A stretch of DNA of 64,000 bases from Diabrotica undecimpunctata (Eukaryota > Arthropoda > Insecta > Coleoptera > Chrysomelidae), in assembly GCF_040954645.1 (NCBI RefSeq), contig NC_092804.1:152219108-152283107 (forward strand), read 5' to 3'. This document shows, one piece after another, positions 54,655 to 64,000 of the stretch. Made by a program: the position numbers and the translations under genes. Position 1 is the first letter of the stretch; each line of letters begins with the position of its first letter. The notes beneath the pieces were generated by a model that searched no databases, was not told the origin of the DNA, and saw only the letters and a list, made by a program, of their open reading frames with translations.

Positions 54655-56239
54655 AAGCCTACAATTTCAATTGTAGTTGTCTCTGTATTTTAATAAAATA
54701 CAGAGAGAACTACAATCACAAAATTGGGAAAAAAAGCGATGCTCTATGTGTCCATCAAAAAAAGGTCGAAAATTCAAACGCGTTTGTGCCAAGTTTAATG
54801 CATTTATTCACAAAGAACATTCAATTTACGTATTTAAAATATGCTGTTAAATTAAGGTTTCTTTACTTTTATCTGTTTTAATGTATTATTAAAAAAATGC
54901 ACAATAAAAGCCAATATACTGGTCGGGTATTTTTTACCCATGTTATGTAAATGTAAAGAACAGTTCAGTCATGCATCCTAGGATTAAACTGCTCAAACTC
55001 GGGATATATTGAAATGTATACGGGGGACCTACATTTGTCAGGTCTAATTTGATGATTAAAAATTATTTTTGAATGGGGACAATAAAAAGGCAAGATCGTA
55101 TTATCTTTATAAACTTATAGAATAGTTATCTTTATATATAAAACATATTTTTAGAGAATTATAACCTGTTTTAAAAGAGTTGTTTTTTATATTTATTAAT
55201 AAAAACAAACTGGGAATTTTTAAAATTATATATCTGATTTTATAAACTACTTGTTTATAAAAAAGTTCATCCGCCAGTGGAAAAGATCTGAATATAACTC
55301 CTGAAAGAATATTCTCTAGTCAACGTACTTTGTCACAAAGCAATCTGGTCTCTTTCGTTCCCTAATCTGTTTGCCAGAGATTAGGAGATATGGCACGACG
55401 TCAGCTCTCTTAGGAAGGTTTCACATGCCTTTGAGAATAACAAAGAAGACACATAAATTAGGCATTATCGCCCAGCGTAAAAGGTCGTGACTACTAATAC
55501 GTGCTTGATTGCGGGTTTTTAGTGCACGACCCGCTATATCCTCACCTACTGTGATTCACAAGACAACGGCAAAAAAGGGGTTGAAAGTTGTAAGTGAGAG
55601 AAATTAAATGGTCTCGTAAATATATAACGAGGTTTTGTTGTTGTTTCGGGTTTGTGTTAGTGAGTCATCGTTTTAAACCAATTTGTTTATGCAATTTTAA
55701 TGAAGACAGTTTGTGTAACATGTTGTCGTTATTTATTATTCATTGGCTCCGATTGGTTTCAATTTTAAGCTTATAATTGTTTTATACCCAATAAAATGAG
55801 GCATAGGTATTTAAATGTATAACAAACAAACGAGGGTATATTTTAAAGTTTTTATAAACTTTTTATGGAATTATTTATATTATTAACACTCCGTTTTAAA
55901 GGTAAAATTGTTATGTGTAATAATTGTAAAATAAATGTTTATGTATTTAAATCACAATAGGTAAATAATTGTAAATCACAATAAATGGTTTAAATATTTT
56001 TTCTGTTAAAAGAATAATTCTTCTATTTGTTGAAGCGAAGCTTCTATATACTGAAATGCGTCACGGAACTACCGTCACGAAATGGCATCGTCACAGAAAT
56101 CACAGAAGAGAGCAGCGTCATAGAATAGTGATTCTTGACATCGATTCACTACTTTCGTCATCAATTCATTTCAAGTCATCATATATTTACTTTAAACAGG
56201 TTTAAATTAAAAACTAATTTAAATGTGCCGTTCCAGAGA
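54655..56239. other. Non-coding stretch
   Basis: No family similarity was seen. It holds a short hairpin at about 55373-55394 (cctaatctg against cagagattagg) and a gggta-tttttt-taccc hairpin near 54927. Confidence 0.45.
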
Positions 56240-58200
56240 TTAAAGCTTACAATTAAAACATTGCAACCAAAGTTCATTGCGCGTGCCTAGATCCCCACAT
56301 ATTAAGCAAGTTTTGTCATCTTCTTCTGGATCCATATCATCATCTGCATCAACGTAAGTTATTTCGGATGAACTCTCGGAATCGGAAGAATCATCATTAA
56401 ATAATTGTCGATTGATTTTCTTAATTATCAGTTTTTTCCTTTATACTTTCTTATTTATTTTCTTTATTTTTGTCTTTTGTAATCCTTAATCACGTTTTTC
56501 TGTTCTTTTTTTAAGTTTTTCAACCTCTTTTTCTGCAAGAGCTTCTTTAACCTAAGTACTAGAAATAACGAGTGATGAAAGTTTTTTTGTAGGGCGCCTA
56601 TTTTTTCGTTTTGCTCTAGGTAATGAGGGAAGCCCAGACGCTATTACTTTATTGCTTAAACGTTTTTCGTCTTCTTTATTGGACATTTTTGATGGCTCTA
56701 AATCTCTTGAGATAACTGTTGAGGTTACTCTATATTTAATCTCTTTAGAACTTATTTTTCTGGTTGTATATTTGTGGTTGCTGTATTTATTTTTTAATAA
56801 TAGTTTAGCAATATATGTCTCTGTGGTGCCAGCAGCTTCAAAATCATTCCCATGGCTTTAAATCCACTAATATCATTTGATAAAGTGGCCACTTTTAATT
56901 TTTTTTTAAACACTTATTCTATCGGCCATCCTTAAGACGTTCGTTATGTCCAGCCCATTTCCATTTTAGTTTAGCTGCCTGTTCGACAGCATCTTTTACT
57001 TTTGTTATATTGCGAATGTCTTCATTGGTTTTATGGTCTTTAAGTGAGATACCCAGCATCTGTCGTTCCATAGCTCTCTAAGTTTTTCTGATCTTCTCCA
57101 TGTTTATTTTAGTGAATGTCCAGGTTTAAGCTCCATATGTAAGTAAAGTTAGTATACAGGAATTAAACACTTTAATTTGCAGTCTTTGAGGTGTATTCAT
57201 ATTTTTAAGTACGTATGAGAGTCTTTCGAATACTGTCCATCCCATTTTTGCACGTCTGCTTATTTCGGTAGTGTGATTTTTTTTGCTTACCTCGACATTT
57301 TGGCTTAGATATGTATATTCATCTACGTGTTCTATCTCTGTCCCTTGGATGTTTATCATAGGTTTGTCATCTTTGTTTGACATTAGTTTAGTTTTACTGA
57401 AATTCATTTTCAGTCCTTTTTTTAGGGATTCTGTGTGTAGCTCCTCAATCATCATATTCAGTGTCGGCTATTTATTTCTTTATTCCTTTTTATTTCTTTT
57501 ATTTCTTTTATCACTTTTAAATAAGCTTGACCAAATAGTGAAGCAAAATCATATGAATTAATAACTCGTCCTTAAAAGTCTTCCCAAGCGCTGGTGTAAG
57601 GGACCATATACCGCCATATCAAGTGGCTGCATACGGTGAATTCTATGAACAGGAAATTTAATTAAGTAAAATTATACTATTTTTACGGCATAGAATAACT
57701 TCTTCTAATATGATATGAATTACATGCTTATCCATTAAAATTAAACCAGGTTTTGCTTGTTAAAGCTCACATGCTGAATAAAATACTCCAGATAACTTAT
57801 AAAATTGTTGCCAGTCATCCAGCCACTATCATGTGCAACATCAACAAATTCGGTAGGAGTATTATTTATAAAATGTGGCTGCATTTTAACTCTAGGAAAT
57901 ACTAGAAAGGGTCTAACAAACGACACAGCAGGACACAATAATGGTGCCTCTTTCAGACGATGAGACTTTTATCAACCTACGCTTTCCTTTAGAAGTTATT
58001 GTTTTTGTAGTTTTCGTATCGAAACAGCTGCCTCACCTAAAGTTTAGATTTGGTAGGGCTTGAAATAGTAACTAAGGGCTTCAAAAAATTTATTTAAGGT
58101 AGCCTCAGGACATCTAAGTGACAAATTATATTTGCGTATAAACCATTCTATAAAATGTCGACCAATGCTAGTTTACCAATGCCTTTTTATCGGAATTAAA
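56240..58200 (-). pseudogene. Tigger/pogo-like transposase relic, split by a LINE
   Basis: On the minus strand, 58180-58070 gives LSLRCPEATLNKFFEAL in mixed frames, the DNA-binding to catalytic linker (RKPEATS in relatives). The DDE_1 core follows at 57938-57741: CPAVSFVRPFLVFPRVKMQP, EFVDVAHDSGWMTGNNFISY, LEYFIQHVSF. After the LINE insertion the C-terminus reads KRLSNKVIASGLPSLPRAKR, SDSESSSEITYVDADDDMDP, then the cysteine finger CLICGDLGTRNELWLQCFNC. The catalytic ILDNHSSH and PLD motifs were not found. It is more diverged from the pieces at 41323 and 42530 than those appear from each other. Confidence 0.75.
56920..57470 (-). mobile_element. LINE 3' fragment inside the Tigger relic
   Basis: The minus strand reads MMIEELHTESLKKGLKMNFS, KTKLMSNKD, EHVDEYTYLSQNVEVSKKNH, RRAKMGWTVFERLSYVLKN, SCILTLLTYGA, a stop, TWTFTKINMEKIRKT, then MERQMLGISLKDHKTNEDIR and KLKWKWAGHNERLKDGR. 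This is a LINE thumb and C-terminal region. The ends were not fixed, since no clear target duplication was found. Confidence 0.8.
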
Positions 58201-58919
58201 TATGTGTGCATATCTGTCAGTAGAAGATAGTAAGACAAACAGAAAAATAAAAAATCGTTAATAAAATTTAATTCGTAACAATTCTCGAACGTCAAAATTA
58301 CAATGTCATCAAAAAAGGTATTCCCATCCAATTAATAACAATATAAAATCATCTGTTTAAGAACGTCCGATTTGATACTCAATTTAAATTGAACACTAAT
58401 AGTTATTTATGTATCAATGGCATTAACTAGATGTTAATACCCGAGGGCACCCAACAGTATACACATCTATTAATGCCAATAATGCATACAAATTTTTATG
58501 TCATACTAGTTTAGTATTAAATTCAGAAAATTTATCATAGTAGAGTGAGTAATACCCTAGTTAGGGCGAAACATATAAAGAATGAACATCTGCGGCTGTC
58601 AAACCTAAAAAGTTAAAATCTCAAATCTATCTATTACCGGAACTTCCCAGAATGGCGTCTAATATAGCATGCATACTGAGCCACTGATGATTTTTGTAAT
58701 TATTTGCATTTTTTTTTTTAATTTTGCATTAATTCGTCTATGGTTTCTGTGATGTTACAGAAGTTTGGTGACAAGGTGATACTTTGCGCAGATTTATCAA
58801 TTTGCATTTCCCATTTCCAATATCCAGTAATTGTGGTGCAAAATTTCCAGTCAATACATCCCGTTGTAGATGTACACGCATGTTAGTTTTGATAGTCATT
58901 TTCTGTCAATGACTCCATA

Positions 58920-59950
58920 AAACTGATAAATTGAGACATACATTAAAAAAATCAGTTCATCATCGGGCGTTGAAAGTGATATTACCGGCAGTGTTTGTCA
59001 AAAATCACCAGACAATAAAATGTCTGCGTCACCCAAGATCCATGCATTTCCTCTCAAATCTCGCAGAGTACGATCAAGCTGTTCCAATTGGTTCTTATAA
59101 AACAATATACATTCGTCAAATATGACAATTGAACACGTTTGTAGTTCTTTTTCCATTCAAGAGTTTTTGGTGACGTTGCATGTTGTTGCAGTGTTTGGCA
59201 AATCTAACTCCATTTTCAATACTGAATGCGCTGTTCGCCATCATCCAAAAGAGTTGCCACACATTTTGGATGAAAGGAAAAAGTGTTTTGCCTGTACTAC
59301 CTAGATGTAATTCTGGCAGTTTAACTTTTCCACTGGCGTAGCACATTTCTTGCATTCTGTTCTTAAATTTGAGAACTGGGTTTCTCCTTCCATACAAGGG
59401 CAGAGAAACACAGGACGACGCAAAATATCCTGGCTTATAAATTTGAGAGAGTGGTTCGGTTGCAGCTCATTGGAATTATTCAGAAGCGCGGCCAATAAAA
59501 TTAAAATAGCGATGATGATTTCCAACCTCCAATAGGAGAAGGAACCTGAAGAAGAAGAAGCACATTTCTTGCATTCTGTTCTTAAATTTGAGAGAGCCAC
59601 AGTACATACAACTTTTATCCAGTTTTCCAATGACGACACTTGGTTAAAGACTGTAATCATTATTACTCTTATCAAGATCTAAATCAGCGTGCAGTGTTCG
59701 TCTTGATCGGGCGGTGTTTATTCGAACATTTTGCAGCCTTCCCTTTAGTTGTTTAATTATCTCTGACCAACGGCCCTGAGTGGTACGTATTCGATCAGTT
59801 TTTAACCTTACTTCTTCTTGGTCAGATGATTAAGACTATATTCGAAGATTTTCCAGCCTTGATGCTTGCTGCTCGTCTTATTCTAAGACTTGTAACGTTC
59901 TTTTCTTCCATGTTTAAGGTGTAGAGCGGTCAATTGCTTGTCGTTTTGGA
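58920..59950 (-). pseudogene. Helitron Rep/helicase relic, split by an RTE-like tail
   Basis: On the minus strand: GRWSEIIKQLKGRLQNVRIN and nearby basic repeats, then LDKSCMYCGSLKFKNRMQEM, CYASGKVKLPEL (the C-C-GKV-LP-L zinc region of Helitron Rep proteins). A large deletion leads to the helicase: LQTCSIVIFDECILFYKNQL (Walker B DE of the PIF1-like domain), EQLDRTLRDLRGNAWILG, ILLSGDF-QTLPVISLSTPDD. The Walker A segment and HUH motifs are missing. An RTE-like tail sits between a 34-bp duplication inside the zinc region. Helitrons are rolling-circle elements; this copy is inactive. Confidence 0.82.
59375..59559 (+). mobile_element. RTE-like LINE tail with a 34-bp TSD
   Basis: It encodes NTGRRKISWLINLREWFG, then SSLELFRSAANKIKIAMMIS, NLQ and a stop, and ends GAAGAAGAAG. 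The 34 bases starting gcacatttcttgcattctgt occur at 59341-59374 and 59560-59593. The sequence is nearly the same as the end of the copy at 48316-50302. Confidence 0.9.
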
Positions 59951-60339
59951 GCTATAAAACAAATACGAGAACGATGTGAATAATGCGTTTAAATTTATTA
60001 TATGTTAATCAGCAATCCGAATCTCACAATGTATCCAATTCAATTAAACCGGCTGTTCACATACGATTGGAAATATTAATATTGACGGTGATTATCAATT
60101 CGCTGAGGAAAATTTAAAATAAAAAAAATCAATATTTGAGAATTGTTGAAATCGATTTTATTTTCATTTCAGTTTTGAGGCTGTACATTGTTTCTTTGAG
60201 CAGTATTGGCTTCTACGATTTATAAGTTGCTAACCTTGCCATGACATTTTCAGGCTTGAGATCGGCTGTGGTAACCGCAGAGCTACTCAATCCACCCCGC
60301 AATAACCGCTAGAGAATTTAACGTTAATTTTCCCAAAAA
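59951..60339. other. Non-coding stretch
   Basis: No feature was recognised. It may include further decayed Helitron sequence. Confidence 0.4.
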
Positions 60340-60690
60340 AGACAAAAAGCATGGTTTTAACAGCAAATTTACTGAGTTGTAAATTGAAGCTGAAAAGTCA
60401 GATAATAGAACAGGTGATTGGATTTAAATATCTAGGCATCACATTATCCAGCTACGGAAAGCTCGAAACTGAAGTGGAAGATCAAGTGAAAGAATCATAA
60501 ATAAAATAAAGAAATAGAAGAGCAGACTGAAACGATTATATAAGCCGAATGATAACAAATAGAGTAGTAAAGACGGCAGGATACGGTTCCCCCATAGGAA
60601 CACGATCAGTAGGAAGACCACGAAAACGATGGAACGATAACTTGCTGAAGGCACATTGAAAAACAGACAGAGTCATGTCTACATACAAAG
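60340..60690 (+). mobile_element. LINE 3' fragment, internally deleted
   Basis: It reads KSMVLTANLLSCKLKLKSQI, IEQVIGFKYLGITLSSYGKL, ETEVEDQVKES, then after a deletion RMITNRVVKTAGYGSPIGTR, SVGRPRKRWNDNLLKAH. The order matches the thumb and tail of the LINE at 5525-6393. A purine-rich tail follows. Confidence 0.75.
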
Positions 60691-60798
60691 AAGAGGAAGA
60701 AGAAGAAGAAAAAGAAGAAGAAGAAGAAGCAGAAGAAGACAAAGACCTAGAAGCAGAAGAAAAAGAAAAAGAAAAACAGATAGAAGAAGAAGAAGATT
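60685..60798 (+). repeat. Purine-rich (GAA)n tract
   Basis: About 110 bases of gaagaa-type sequence with few pyrimidines. It is probably the expanded tail of the adjacent LINE. Confidence 0.9.
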
Positions 60799-61175
60799 TT
60801 AATTCTAATTTTCTAATTCTAATTTTAAATTAAGAATTTAATTAATAAATGCACAACACTATTCGAAAAACACTCTTAAATATAAAAATATGCACAATGT
60901 TGTCTATACAATATGAACGTATGTGAACCAGACATAATTTCACAATTTACATAAAATCTTCAATGTCATTGTCATCTCACAACTCGAAATGTCATCATTA
61001 GTTCGCTGTTTTCGTTTCAATTCAAATCAGCAGTAACTGTCACGGCAATATAACTGACAGTAGCGCCATCTGTCGAAAATTGCTTACACCAGCTTAGAAA
61101 TCTTGTTGGCTCATGCACAGCAACTTTGCTAATGCATAATTTACGATTCTAAAAAGGACATGCAGATCAACATTC

Positions 61176-61178
<3 letters not shown>

Positions 61179-61236
<58 letters not shown>
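61179..61236. repeat. (TA)n microsatellite
   Basis: About 29 TA units directly before fold-back C. Confidence 0.95.
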
Positions 61237-61238
<2 letters not shown>

Positions 61239-61302
61239 GTAAAGGTTAAATATTGGGTTTGCAGCAATAAAAAATGAAACGTGTACACTTTTAAATTTTT
61301 AT

Positions 61303-61341
61303 TCCAAGCTTTCGGACATTGATTATGTTCTTCATCAGGGA
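61303..61341 (-). ncRNA. Hammerhead-like core, left arm of unit C
   Basis: On the minus strand: TCC, CTGATGA (61338-61332), a helix II hairpin with GAACAT and ATGTCC (one mismatch), GAAA (61313-61310), then GCTT and GGA, which can pair with TCC. It mirrors the right-arm copy. Confidence 0.5.
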
Positions 61342-61442
61342 GCTACAAATGTGATGAATAAATTGTTGGCGTTGGTATAATTAATTAAAAAAATTTTATT
61401 TTATTTTACCAACGCCAACAATTTATTCATCACATTTGTAGC

Positions 61443-61481
61443 TCCCTGATGAAGGACATAATCAATGTCCGAAAGCTTGGA
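61443..61481 (+). ncRNA. Hammerhead-like core, right arm of unit C
   Basis: CTGATGA at 61446-61452; helix II GGACAT (61454-61459) with ATGTCC (61465-61470); GAAA at 61471-61474; a minimal helix III AGCT; U61478 as the possible cleavage base; GGA (61479-61481) pairs with TCC (61443-61445). Helix I is only three pairs, and A61453 is unpaired. Confidence 0.52.
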
Positions 61482-61577
61482 ATAAAAATTTAAAAGAGTA
61501 CACGTTTCATTTTTTATTGCTGCAAACCCGATATTTAACGTTTACTTCCTTGCGTTGTCGGCAAATACTTCTGATTC

Positions 61578-61579
<2 letters not shown>

Positions 61580-61645
<66 letters not shown>
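61580..61645. repeat. (TA)n microsatellite
   Basis: About 33 TA units between fold-back C and the LINE fragment at 61647. Confidence 0.95.
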
Positions 61646-61646
<1 letters not shown>

Positions 61647-61647
<1 letters not shown>

Positions 61648-62360
61648 CTGTGCAGCATTAGATGATGTACAGCCGAGAGAACAAGCTGGCTTTAGAAGTG
61701 GATTCAGTACCATAGATCATATTCATACACTTCGAGAACTAATGAGTAGAGATAAAGAATATGAAATACCACTAGCATGAACCTTCATAGATTTTGAGAA
61801 GGCTTTCGATTCTCCCAAGGCAGTAATAAAAGCTTTGACGAACCAAGGCATTGATAAACCGTACATAGAATTTTTAGCAAATAAATACAGACAAGCAAAA
61901 GCTAAGGTAAAAATTTATAAAAACACTCCAGAATTTCCCACTACCAGAGGTGTCCGACAAGGAGACGCAATATCACTAAAGCTGTTCACTGCAACTCTAG
62001 AAAATATATTCAGTAAAATGAACTGGCAGAACAAAGGAATATCCATTAATGGAGAATACCTCAGCCATCTAAGATTTGCAGACGACATCGTTCTGATTGT
62101 TAATAATCCATGCAGAATGACAAGAACTTATGAGCGACCTTAATGCAGCTAGCAGTTAAGTTGGAGTAAAAATGAACTTGACAAAAACAAAAACCATGTA
62201 CAACGAGTGGATGTCCAAGATGTAATAATAAACAAAACTGCACTTGAGGCAGTAGACGAGTATACCTGGGACAACTAATACATAAATCTGGCTCCTTACT
62301 TCCAGAAATCAACAGAAGAATGAAACTAGCTTGGACATCTTTTGGTAGAAAAGTAGTTAG
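61647..62360 (+). mobile_element. LINE RT fragment
   Basis: The frame reads VQPREQAGFRSGFSTIDHIH, TLRELMSRDKEYEIPLA with a stop, TFIDFEKAFDS (motif A), KAVIKALTNQGIDKPYIEFL, PTTRGVRQGDAISLKLFTAT, LENIFSKMNWQNKGISINGE, YLSHLRFADDIVLIVNN with an intact FADD box. It then decays through frameshifts (VKMNLTKTKTMYNEWMSKM, VDEYTWDN). Both ends are truncated. It lies between two (TA)n-flanked fold-backs. Confidence 0.82.
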
Positions 62361-62449
62361 GTATTATTGACTGACACGTTATGTAAAATAAAGTTTTATT
62401 ATGAGGTTGCAGTCATTAATAGGGCAGGAAAGTGAAACTCTTTGTTCTT

Positions 62450-62488
62450 TATCAAGCTTTCGCAAAATTTATTTGCTTCTTCAGGATA
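62450..62488 (-). ncRNA. Hammerhead-like core, left arm of unit D
   Basis: On the minus strand: TATC, CTGAAGA (62484-62478), a helix II hairpin GCAAA with TTTGC, GAAA (62461-62458), GCTT, then GATA pairing with TATC. The layout is identical to the right-arm copy. Confidence 0.5.
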
Positions 62489-62893
62489 TGCTAAAATATG
62501 GTATCAGTAAATACAATGAAATTATAATTAAATAGCATTGTACAAAACTAGTATAAAAACTTATAAATATTCATATTTGGCGCCACTTTGTACGTAACCA
62601 TAATAACAATCAAAAGCTAGTTATCAATAACAAAAAATATAATAAACACAAACAAGTGTCTTTCTGACATAAATCAAACATCAACATAATCAATGTCATA
62701 ATGAATTTCTACAAAATTAAATAAAATTAAAATATTGTACTTCATAACTATATAATTTTATTAAGTTAAGTTTTAATGTTTTGTAAATTTGAAAATTTAA
62801 TGGATTAACCTCATGTTGTAAGTTTTTATACTAGTTGTATACAATGCTATTTAATTATAATTTCATTGTATTTACTGATACCATATTTTAGCA

Positions 62894-62932
62894 TATCCTG
62901 AAGAAGCAAATAAATTTTGCGAAAGCTTGATA
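62894..62932 (+). ncRNA. Hammerhead-like core, right arm of unit D
   Basis: CTGAAGA at 62898-62904 fits the CTGANGA consensus. Helix II is GCAAA (62906-62910) with TTTGC (62916-62920). GAAA is at 62921-62924, followed by minimal helix III AGCT and U62928. Helix I pairs TATC (62894-62897) with GATA (62929-62932). One base (A62905) is unpaired next to the box. Confidence 0.52.
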
Positions 62933-62991
62933 AAGAACAAAGAGTTTCACTTTCCTGCCCTATTAATGACTGCAACCTCATAATAAAACTT

Positions 62992-62996
<5 letters not shown>

Positions 62997-63061
<65 letters not shown>
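62997..63061. repeat. (TA)n microsatellite
   Basis: About 32 TA units abutting the right end of fold-back D. Confidence 0.95.
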
Positions 63062-63062
<1 letters not shown>

Positions 63063-64000
63063 GTAAAGAAAATGTTATTAAAATATAAAAAAAACTACCG
63101 AAATTATGATAGTAATTAAAAGTGTTAATTATTTTATTATTTAAAAAAATATCCACACAAATTAACTACACTTTAACATTTGCATTCTTTTCTCGAAAGT
63201 AAATCGACATTCTTTACAAAAAAAAAACATAAAATCCCAGAATTTTTTGCTGAAAATTTTATTTCAAATTTAATGAGTCTCTTTGTTTTTGTTTCATATT
63301 TTCGTTTGACGGTCTCGGTTTTCTTTTTTTTTTTACCTACTACGCTCAAGAATAAAGTCGGCGGCACTCAAATTCTACTCTCTTTTATACAATTTTAAGC
63401 GACTGTAATATCCTTTAGGTTTTAAAACGCAGCTTTTTAGGGCGAACTTTAGAGTATAGAATTGGTGCAATTGTTTTAGTAGGTAAAAAATGTTAAAACT
63501 CGTACAACATTGTGAACATGTAAGTAAGTTAATAGGTGTAGTGAGAAATATTTAACTTTAAACCGGATTGCACTGACAACTTTGCTTGTGAGTTAAAGAT
63601 GGTTGTTTACCGACCTAAAAACTAATGACTATAAAATTTTTGACAAAATTACTAAAGTTATAAAATTTCGAGGCATCAACGGTCATCATTCTAATCTGAG
63701 AGTACGAGAAAAGGTGAAGAGACTAAACTAATTGACAAAATAAAAACAAAATGAAACAGATTAGTCTCTAATGTTTCTCAGCCAAAAAACTTAATTTCTG
63801 CCTAGACCTCTACGACCTTTTATTTTTTCTTAAAAATCAACTGTAGTATTTTTTATCTATTTTTTCTTCATATGCGTCCCAAATAATATATCCTGCATTT
63901 AATAGTCTTAAGTAATTCTTTAGTCTTATTAAGTTTTCTCTAAACTTCGGTGTTAGCCGTTTAATGAATCTTTCACATACTTCACATTTCTAATGCTCTA
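63062..64000. other. Non-coding stretch to the window end
   Basis: No recognisable protein or repeat was seen. T-rich and A-rich runs give spurious short frames. Confidence 0.45.

Larger units (their letters stand above)
61240..61543. repeat. Fold-back repeat C (304 bp inverted repeat)
   Basis: Left arm 61240-61379 and right arm about 61407-61543 are nearly perfect reverse complements around a 27-base AT-rich centre. The outer ends read taaaggttaaatattgggt and acccgatatttaacgttta. (TA)n tracts lie before it (61179-61236) and after it (61580-61645). Each arm carries one hammerhead-like core, on opposite strands. Confidence 0.9.
62383..62999. repeat. Fold-back repeat D (617 bp inverted repeat)
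   Basis: Left arm about 62383-62568 and right arm about 62817-62999 are close reverse complements for about 180 bases, around a 250-base AT-rich centre. It is directly followed by (TA)n at 62997-63061. Each arm carries an identical hammerhead-like core on opposite strands. Confidence 0.9.

Noticed and set aside
54910..54945. gggta-tttttt-taccc as a terminal repeat of piggyBac 3
   Set aside because: No matching end or TTAA pair was found near 51100.
1..64000. Host protein-coding genes, tRNA or rRNA genes, CRISPR arrays
   Set aside because: No conserved host protein, no full tRNA fold, no rRNA segment and no regular spacer-repeat array were seen. The repeated words at 14788, 17880, 52201 and 54125 are subterminal transposon arrays.

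Overview
This 64 kb window looks like intergenic DNA from a large, repeat-rich arthropod genome, most likely an insect. A beetle is my best guess, made from the mix of element families rather than from any diagnostic gene. The sequence is very AT-rich. No reading frame resembles a conserved host gene, and nearly every recognisable protein is a broken transposable-element protein. About half of the window has no recognisable content and is probably older repeat DNA.

Layout from left to right. 1-6427: a reverse transcriptase (RT) scrap, then a piggyBac transposase relic split by three later insertions (a Penelope GIY-YIG fragment, an RTE-like LINE and a second LINE). 8524-9620: two fold-back repeats. 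9675-11791: a Tc1-like transposase relic split by a solo LTR. 14056-14265: a third fold-back. 14778-18043: a fully bounded hAT element with CTTGA-type subterminal arrays and an internal MITE. 19086-21430: a 5'-truncated RTE-like LINE. 21513-24185: a Jockey-like LINE split by an RTE-like LINE that is itself split by a third LINE. 25553-28720: a LINE with a long open endonuclease frame. 28870-35497: Penelope, RTE-like and CR1-like pieces. 36850-40705: a Crypton-like recombinase relic, an RNase H LINE and LINE scraps. 41323-43016: Tigger/pogo pieces. 43460-45560: a second piggyBac relic with a LINE inside. 47222-48015: a mariner relic. 48316-50302: an RTE-like LINE. 51184-54654: a third piggyBac relic split by a second bounded hAT, which carries a tRNA-like SINE head. 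56240-59950: a Tigger relic with a LINE inside, and a Helitron relic with an RTE-like tail inside. 60340-63061: LINE scraps, (TA)n tracts and two fold-backs.

Many insertions can be bounded by target-site duplications (TSDs): eleven bases at 4194/5211, thirteen at 5512/6394, four around the solo LTR, eight around each hAT element, and 7 to 34 around the RTE-like copies. These give a relative order of events: piggyBac and Tc1 relics first, then hAT elements and LINEs.

The most unusual signal is a set of inverted-repeat units (8524-8771, 14056-14265, 61240-61543, 62383-62999 and a decayed one at 9384-9620). They carry hammerhead-ribozyme-like cores: a CTGANGA box, a helix II hairpin, a GAAA box and matching helix I strands. 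In the last two complete units the core is present in both arms, so a transcript of either strand would contain one. Hammerheads are known from Penelope-like retroelements, and two Penelope relics lie in the same window. The palindromic form and the (TA)n flanks are what need checking.
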